Of a stretch of 10,903 bases of DNA, positions 7,082 to 10,903 are shown piece by piece. Within the stretch, counting starts at the first letter, position 1. Every line of letters begins with the position of its first letter. Under the pieces are notes generated by a model. The model was not told the DNA's origin. It saw only the letters and a program-made list of their open reading frames with translations, and did no database searches. The position numbers and the translations under genes were made by a program. Source of the stretch: an uncultured Rhizobiaceae group bacterium (GTDB lineage Bacteria; Pseudomonadota; Alphaproteobacteria; Rhizobiales; Rhizobiaceae); contig CALHHQ010000165.1 in the NCBI GenBank assembly GCA_938030645.1, positions 1 to 10,903 on the forward strand, read 5' to 3'.

Positions 7082-7109
7082 TTGCGTTTTACCGCCATGC
7101 TGCTGTATC
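7082..7109 (+). promoter_or_regulatory. Candidate promoter for hemH
   Basis: TTGCGT (7082-7087) and TGTATC (7104-7109) are separated by 16 bases, about 42 bases before the hemH start. The match to a sigma-70-type promoter is only moderate. I looked for iron-responsive boxes of the Irr and RirA kinds in the 245-base divergent spacer (6907-7151) and saw none that convinced me. Confidence 0.25.
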
Positions 7110-7151
7110 TCCAATTCACAGATTTTGGTGAGTATTCGACTGGAACTTTCT

Positions 7152-8219
7152 ATGGGTGTCATTCCAAACAAAACGGCTTTTGAGCGCGATGTATCGGCCA
7201 AAAGTTTTCCGGCTGACCACCCAGCCGTTAACTTTGGAAAAATAGGAATCTTACTGGTCAATCTTGGCACGCCAGATGGTCATGACAAAGCAAGTATGCG
7301 TCGATACTTGAAAGAGTTTCTGTCTGATAAGCGCGTGATCGAGACATCGCGATTGATCTGGTGGCCTTTGCTGAACGGGATCATTCTCAACACACGCCCG
7401 AAAAAGGTTGGTGAGTTGTACGCATCCATTTGGAACAAAGAAAAGGACGAGTCTCCGCTGCGCACCTTTACACGGTCTCAGTCCGATCAGTTGTTTGAAC
7501 GGTTTGGCAGCGATGACCGCTTCGTTGTGGATTGGTGTATGCGCTATGGCAATCCATCTATCGAAAGCCGCGTGAATGCATTGCAGGAGGCTGGTTGTGA
7601 ACGCATTTTGGTTGTGCCGCTCTATCCACAATATTGTGCAGCAACGACGGCCACTGTGAATGACAAAGTCTTTGAGTCATTGATGAAAATGCGCTGGATG
7701 CCAGCTGTTCGGACCGCGCCTGCCTATCATGATGATCCAGCCTACATTGATGCACTTGCACGTTCGATTACCAAGCATCTTGAGGGATTGGATTTCGAAC
7801 CAGAGCATATCATTGCTTCGTATCATGGCATTCCGAAGAGCTACTTTGAAAAGGGTGATCCCTATCACTGCCATTGTTTGAAAACGTCGCGACTGCTGAA
7901 TGAAAAAATGGGCTGGAAAGACGGCTTCTTGTTGTCCACGTTCCAGTCCCGCTTTGGACCGGAAGAATGGTTGCAGCCTTATACGGATAAGACCGTTGAA
8001 CGCCTCGCTAAAGAAGGGGTCAAACGCGTTTGCGTTATTAATCCCGGCTTTTCTTCAGATTGCCTTGAGACATTGGAAGAGATTGATGGTGAGGTGCGTG
8101 AAGAGTTTGAAGATAATGGTGGAGAGCATTTTAGCCATATCCCTTGCCTTAACGACAGCGCCGAAGGCATGGATGTGATAGAAGCAATTGTTAACCGTGA
8201 GTTGCAAGGTTGGGTGTAA
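7152..8219 (+). CDS. hemH: Ferrochelatase
   Basis: This enzyme inserts ferrous iron into protoporphyrin IX, the last step of protohaem synthesis, at the cytoplasmic face of the inner membrane. The 355-residue length fits alphaproteobacterial HemH. Signature segments are VNLGTPD from Val36, WCMRYGNPS, VVPLYPQY, YHGIPKSYFEKGDPYHCHC (His225 is the expected metal-site histidine), TFQSRFGPEEWLQPYT, and NPGFSSDCLETLEEI (297-311), which carries the conserved acidic residues. ATG 7152 was chosen because the ADHPAVNFGK lead-in seen in related enzymes follows it closely. The frame is open to 7035, but the extra part is a cysteine-rich stretch unlike the family. Only a weak GGA precedes the start. The gene stands alone, diverging from the nucleotidase, with 87 bases before the SPFH gene. 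Confidence 0.95.
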   Translation: MGVIPNKTAFERDVSAKSFPADHPAVNFGKIGILLVNLGTPDGHDKASMRRYLKEFLSDKRVIETSRLIWWPLLNGIILNTRPKKVGELYASIWNKEKDESPLRTFTRSQSDQLFERFGSDDRFVVDWCMRYGNPSIESRVNALQEAGCERILVVPLYPQYCAATTATVNDKVFESLMKMRWMPAVRTAPAYHDDPAYIDALARSITKHLEGLDFEPEHIIASYHGIPKSYFEKGDPYHCHCLKTSRLLNEKMGWKDGFLLSTFQSRFGPEEWLQPYTDKTVERLAKEGVKRVCVINPGFSSDCLETLEEIDGEVREEFEDNGGEHFSHIPCLNDSAEGMDVIEAIVNRELQGWV

Positions 8220-8292
8220 CTCGCTGAAAAACGACTGTGTTTTGCGTATTTCAATTGAATTTTCAGAAATAATTCCCATCTAAAGGCAAATT

Positions 8293-8300
8293 AGGAAGGG
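8293..8300 (+). promoter_or_regulatory. Strong ribosome binding site of the SPFH gene
   Basis: AGGAAGGG ends six bases before ATG 8307. It is among the clearest ribosome sites in the window and supports this start, where a membrane helix begins immediately. Confidence 0.7.
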
Positions 8301-8306
8301 AAATAT

Positions 8307-9302
8307 ATGTTGTTAGGCATCGCAGACATTGCAGTACTTGGTTTAGGCCTCTTATTAATCATCACGTTATTGTCGATGATTAAAATTGTTCCTCAAGGAT
8401 TTAATTATACAGTTGAAAGACTTGGTCGTTTTGACCGTACACTTACACCGGGCTTAAATTTGTTGTGGCCGTTCATCGAGCGAATCGGTTCTAAAATGAA
8501 CATGATGGAACAAGTTTTGGATGTTCCAACCCAAGAAGTGATCACCAAAGACAACGCCACATGTAGCGTGGATGGCGTCACATTTTTTCAGGTTTTGGAT
8601 GCACCCAAGGCTGCATACGAAGTCAGCGGCCTGAACAATGCTATTTTGAACATCACCATGACCAACCTGCGGACGGTGATGGGGTCCATGACTTTGGACG
8701 AATTGCTATCCAAGCGCGATGAGATCAACACACGAATATTGCATGTGGTGGATGATGCCGTTGCTCCATGGGGCATCAAAATGACTCGTATTGAGATCAA
8801 AGATATCAATCCGCCGACTGACCTTGTGGAAGCGATGGGACGTCAGATGAAAGCGGAACGTCTGAAACGCGCATCTATTTTGGAAGCTGAAGGGGAACGT
8901 CAGGCCGCAATTCTTTTGGCGGAAGGGCAGAAGCAATCTCAGATTCTGGAAGCTGAAGGTATGAAAGAGGCAGCATTTCGTGAAGCAGAGGCTCGTGAAA
9001 GAGAAGCGCAAGCTGAAGCTGAAGCAACGAAAGTTGTGTCGGATGCTATCGGCAGCGGAAACAGCCAAGCCATCAACTACTTCGTAGCGCAAAAATACAC
9101 CGATGCGATGAAGACTATTGGCGCTGCGCCGAACCAGAAGGTTATTATGATGCCCATGGAGGCAACATCACTCATCGGTTCATTGGCCGGTATTGGTGAA
9201 ATTGCCAAAGATGTATTTGGTGACGACAGTGATGCAAAGAAAGCACCTGCGCGCGCAAAACGCAGTGTGCCTACCAATAGATCGCCAGGAGGAAGCGCAT
9301 GA
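8307..9302 (+). CDS. qmcA: SPFH/band-7 (stomatin-like) membrane protein, QmcA type
   Basis: The 331-residue protein belongs to the stomatin/prohibitin/flotillin/HflK superfamily, whose members form large rings in membrane microdomains and often control membrane proteases. One N-terminal helix (about residues 4-24) anchors it. The band-7 domain starts at KIVPQGFNYTVERLGRF (26-42) and includes TPGLNLLWPF (47-56) and the later IKDINPPTDL. A Glu/Ala-rich coiled coil follows (about 186-245), including four near-perfect 11-residue repeats, then a region with SGNSQAINYFVAQKY, typical of the QmcA/paraslipin group, and a basic disordered end. Its stop overlaps the nfeD start by four bases, the usual arrangement for this pair. 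A direct substrate is not predictable. Confidence 0.93.
   Translation: MLLGIADIAVLGLGLLLIITLLSMIKIVPQGFNYTVERLGRFDRTLTPGLNLLWPFIERIGSKMNMMEQVLDVPTQEVITKDNATCSVDGVTFFQVLDAPKAAYEVSGLNNAILNITMTNLRTVMGSMTLDELLSKRDEINTRILHVVDDAVAPWGIKMTRIEIKDINPPTDLVEAMGRQMKAERLKRASILEAEGERQAAILLAEGQKQSQILEAEGMKEAAFREAEAREREAQAEAEATKVVSDAIGSGNSQAINYFVAQKYTDAMKTIGAAPNQKVIMMPMEATSLIGSLAGIGEIAKDVFGDDSDAKKAPARAKRSVPTNRSPGGSA
8877..9008 (+). repeat. Four tandem 11-residue coiled-coil repeats inside the SPFH gene
   Basis: Residues 191-234 split into four units starting at Ile191, Ile202, Ile213 and Phe224. The first and third share ILEAEG, the second reads ILLAEG and the fourth FREAEA. An 11-residue period fits a nearly straight coiled coil, as found in band-7 oligomers. 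The DNA of units one and three is also similar, so a local duplication is possible. Confidence 0.75.
9287..9292 (+). promoter_or_regulatory. Ribosome binding site of the NfeD-family gene, inside the SPFH gene
   Basis: A perfect AGGAGG lies six bases before ATG 9299, within the last codons of the SPFH gene. Together with the four-base ATGA overlap it points to tightly coupled, efficient translation of the partner. Confidence 0.75.
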
Positions 9303-9760
9303 TACAACAAGCTCTCGCAGAAATTGGCCCGTGGTTTTGGTTCGTTGCGGGTCTTGTTCTCCTCATTGGTGAGGTTGTCATACCTGCCGCATTCCTAGTT
9401 TGGTTCGGTATCGCCGCTCTTATCATCGGAACGCTGACTTTAACTGGTTTTGCCGATGTGGCGTGGTGGCCATGGCAAGCGCAATTGGTTGCGTTCGCAA
9501 TCCTGTCCTTTGTGATGGTTTTTGTGGGACGGAAAGTTTTTCCCACAAGTCGCGCTGCCACCGAACCCACAGAACTAAATTTGCCTCTAAATCGTTGGAT
9601 TGGAAGCGAAGCAACGCTTCAAGAACCGATCGTTGATGGAGCAGGACGGGTCAAACTAGGCGACACGACATGGCGTGTTTTAGGGCCGGATGCTGAAATT
9701 GGGACCCGCGTCCGCGTATTGGAAGTGAAAGACAGTGCGTTGGTGGTCGAACGCATTTAG
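9299..9760 (+). CDS. NfeD-family membrane protein, partner of the SPFH protein (short YbbJ-like form)
   Basis: At 153 residues this is the short NfeD form, without the N-terminal ClpP-like protease domain of long versions. Three hydrophobic helices are visible (about 11-28, 31-50 and 60-77). A linker leads to a beta-rich C-terminal domain (about 98-153) with GRVKLGDTTWRVLG and IGTRVRVLEVKDSALVVE, the hallmark of the NfeD OB fold. These proteins are encoded beside SPFH proteins across bacteria and are thought to act with them in membrane organisation or quality control. The gene overlaps the SPFH stop and ends nine bases before the stop of the convergent kdsD. Confidence 0.92.
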   Translation: MIQQALAEIGPWFWFVAGLVLLIGEVVIPAAFLVWFGIAALIIGTLTLTGFADVAWWPWQAQLVAFAILSFVMVFVGRKVFPTSRAATEPTELNLPLNRWIGSEATLQEPIVDGAGRVKLGDTTWRVLGPDAEIGTRVRVLEVKDSALVVERI

Positions 9761-9769
9761 TCGGCTTGT

Positions 9770-10747
9770 TTAAGCGACACCAATTCGAAGCAAGTCATGC
9801 AGATGAACAATGCCCACGGGTTTATCATCTTCGGTGACCATTAAAGTGGTGATCGCGCGTTTGTTGAGAATATCCAAAGCTGATGCCGCCAACATATCGG
9901 GCTGAATTGTTTGTGGGTTGGCAGTCATGACATCATCTACCTTTTCTCCCAACAGCGATGTGGAGAGGTGACGGCGCAGGTCACCGTCGGTGATAATCCC
10001 AATTAAGTTGTCATCGCGAACAACGCCTACACATCCAAAACCACGTTGCGAAATTTGCATAATGGCTTCGGTCATCAATGTGCCAGTGTCCACCAACGGT
10101 ATTTCATCACCCGTGTGCATCACATCTTTAACATGGCTGAGTTGCGCACCCAACTTGCCACCGGGGTGGAAGACGCCAAAGTTGTCAGCCGTGAACTTGC
10201 GACCTTCCAGCAAAGCAACAGCCAAAGCATCGCCTAAAGCCATTTGCATAATCGCAGATGTGGTTGGAGCCAGATTGTGAGGGCATGCCTCTTTCTCTTT
10301 AGGCAGAGCCAACAAAACATCTGCATGACGGCCCAAAGTGGATTCGTTGCCTGCAGTGACAGCAATCAAAGGAATGTTAAAGCGTTTGGAATAATCGATT
10401 GTACCGCGCAGTTCTGTGGTCTCGCCTGACCAGGAAAACGCGATGATCGCATCGTCACGTGCAATCATTCCCAAATCACCATGGTTGGCTTCTGTTGAAT
10501 GGACGAAAAATGCTGGCGTTCCTGTGGATGCCAAAGTCGCAGCAACTTTGGTTGCAATATGTCCGCTTTTTCCAACGCCAGTTACAATTACGCGGCCCTG
10601 AATTTTCAAGATGATTTCAACCGCCTTTGAAAATTCTTGAGACAAGCCATTTTCAAATGCCGCGCCCAATGCTGCCAATCCTGCAGCCTCAGTGTTGAGG
10701 GTACGGAGGGCAGATTTGATAGAGAAGTTGCTATGATTTTCCGACAT
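9770..10747 (-). CDS. kdsD: Arabinose-5-phosphate isomerase (KdsD/KpsF/GutQ family)
   Basis: It interconverts ribulose 5-phosphate and arabinose 5-phosphate, the first committed step to Kdo, the sugar linking lipid A to the LPS core; it acts in the cytoplasm. The 325 residues match the family. The SIS domain (about 40-170) has GVGKSGHI (57-64, with the conserved Lys60), EANHGDLGM (86-94, His89), SWSGETTEL (105-113), EACPHNLAPTTS (153-164), and FHPGGKLG (193-200, with conserved His194). Two CBS domains follow (about 208-262 and 272-325), the second ending in VGIVHLHDLL. All residues known to matter in E. coli KdsD appear present. An AGG eight to ten bases ahead of ATG 10747 is the ribosome site. 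No other LPS gene is visible in the window. Confidence 0.94.
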   Translation of the reverse strand: MSENHSNFSIKSALRTLNTEAAGLAALGAAFENGLSQEFSKAVEIILKIQGRVIVTGVGKSGHIATKVAATLASTGTPAFFVHSTEANHGDLGMIARDDAIIAFSWSGETTELRGTIDYSKRFNIPLIAVTAGNESTLGRHADVLLALPKEKEACPHNLAPTTSAIMQMALGDALAVALLEGRKFTADNFGVFHPGGKLGAQLSHVKDVMHTGDEIPLVDTGTLMTEAIMQISQRGFGCVGVVRDDNLIGIITDGDLRRHLSTSLLGEKVDDVMTANPQTIQPDMLAASALDILNKRAITTLMVTEDDKPVGIVHLHDLLRIGVA

Positions 10748-10829
10748 TTTGAATGCCTAACCCATCTGTCTCAATTCGTGAACCAAAATTATTGGTGATT
10801 GAACAGCAGTTCTAGGAAATGAAAGGATT

Positions 10830-10848
10830 GGTTAACCACGCGTGTTTA
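10830..10848. promoter_or_regulatory. Overlapping palindromes upstream of kdsD, possible operator
   Basis: GGTTAACC (10830-10837) is a perfect palindrome, and bases 10833-10848 form a 16-base imperfect palindrome with one mismatched pair, centred on CACGCGTG. It lies about 90 bases upstream of the kdsD start, so it could control kdsD or a divergent gene beyond the window. Only one TTAA half-site is present, so it is not a proper CtrA site. No gene is visible in 10748-10903. Confidence 0.25.
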
Positions 10849-10903
10849 CATTTCGGTAATCTATTGGACTGATTTGCGGTCCGTTTTTGCTGTCTGACTG
10901 GCT

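Noticed and set aside
6907..7119. Upstream extension of the nucleotidase on the minus strand
   Set aside because: It adds about 71 residues that match nothing before a clear signal peptide. The only good ribosome site serves ATG 6906.
7035..7151. Cysteine-rich N-terminal extension of ferrochelatase
   Set aside because: The residues are unlike the family, and the stretch overlaps the likely promoter. It appears to be non-coding spacer read in frame.
8224..8266. Inverted repeat and AATT palindrome after hemH as a terminator
   Set aside because: The seven-base arms are 29 bases apart and the ten-base palindrome is AT-rich with no T-run. It is too weak to call a terminator or operator.
10820..10873. 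Tiny plus-strand reading frame of 17 codons beginning at ATG 10820
   Set aside because: It ends at TGA 10871-10873, has no properly spaced ribosome site, and covers the palindromes. It is probably chance.

Overview
The window reads as chromosomal DNA of an alphaproteobacterium, most likely from the Hyphomicrobiales (rhizobia and marine relatives). The clues are the form of the branched-chain-type ABC transporter with a phenylacetate-CoA-ligase-like gene nearby, the style of the ferrochelatase N-terminus, and an arabinose-5-phosphate isomerase that implies a Kdo-containing lipopolysaccharide. Base composition looks even, near 50% GC. I see no insertion sequence, tRNA, rRNA, CRISPR array or prophage gene. 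Genus cannot be fixed from this sequence.

Layout. Bases 1-30 look like the last nine codons of an upstream transporter permease. They are followed by a periplasmic substrate-binding protein (148-1446) and a LivF-type ATPase (1587-2417), separated by a strong hairpin. Three less-characterised plus-strand genes follow: a small secreted two-cysteine protein (2549-2896), a two-helix membrane protein with a PH-like tail (2948-3406), and a membrane zinc metallopeptidase of the YugP type (3409-4095). A divergent phenylacetate-CoA-ligase-like enzyme (4103-5335) ends the plus-strand run. A terminator hairpin at 5346-5373 lies between it and a converging, exported 5'-nucleotidase-family metallophosphatase (5398-6906, minus). 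A 245-base divergent spacer leads to ferrochelatase hemH (7152-8219), then an SPFH/band-7 protein (8307-9302) whose stop overlaps the start of an NfeD-family partner (9299-9760). The minus-strand kdsD (9770-10747) converges on nfeD with only nine bases between the stop codons. The last 156 bases hold no gene that I can support, but do contain clustered short palindromes.

How the genes work together. The binding protein and LivF belong to one importer whose permeases and second ATPase should lie to the left of the window. The CoA-ligase-like gene may activate the imported acid, but its nucleotide-binding loop is unusual and three unrelated genes lie between it and livF. The SPFH and NfeD proteins are a classic membrane-microdomain pair. 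HemH finishes haem synthesis, KdsD starts Kdo synthesis, and the metallophosphatase probably recovers phosphate or nucleosides in the periplasm.

Most of the window is ordinary core and transport content. I found no clear previously undescribed system. The parts most worth a second look are the unusual active-site motifs of the ligase and the nucleotidase, the PH-like/metallopeptidase gene pair, and the hairpins bracketing the binding-protein gene.
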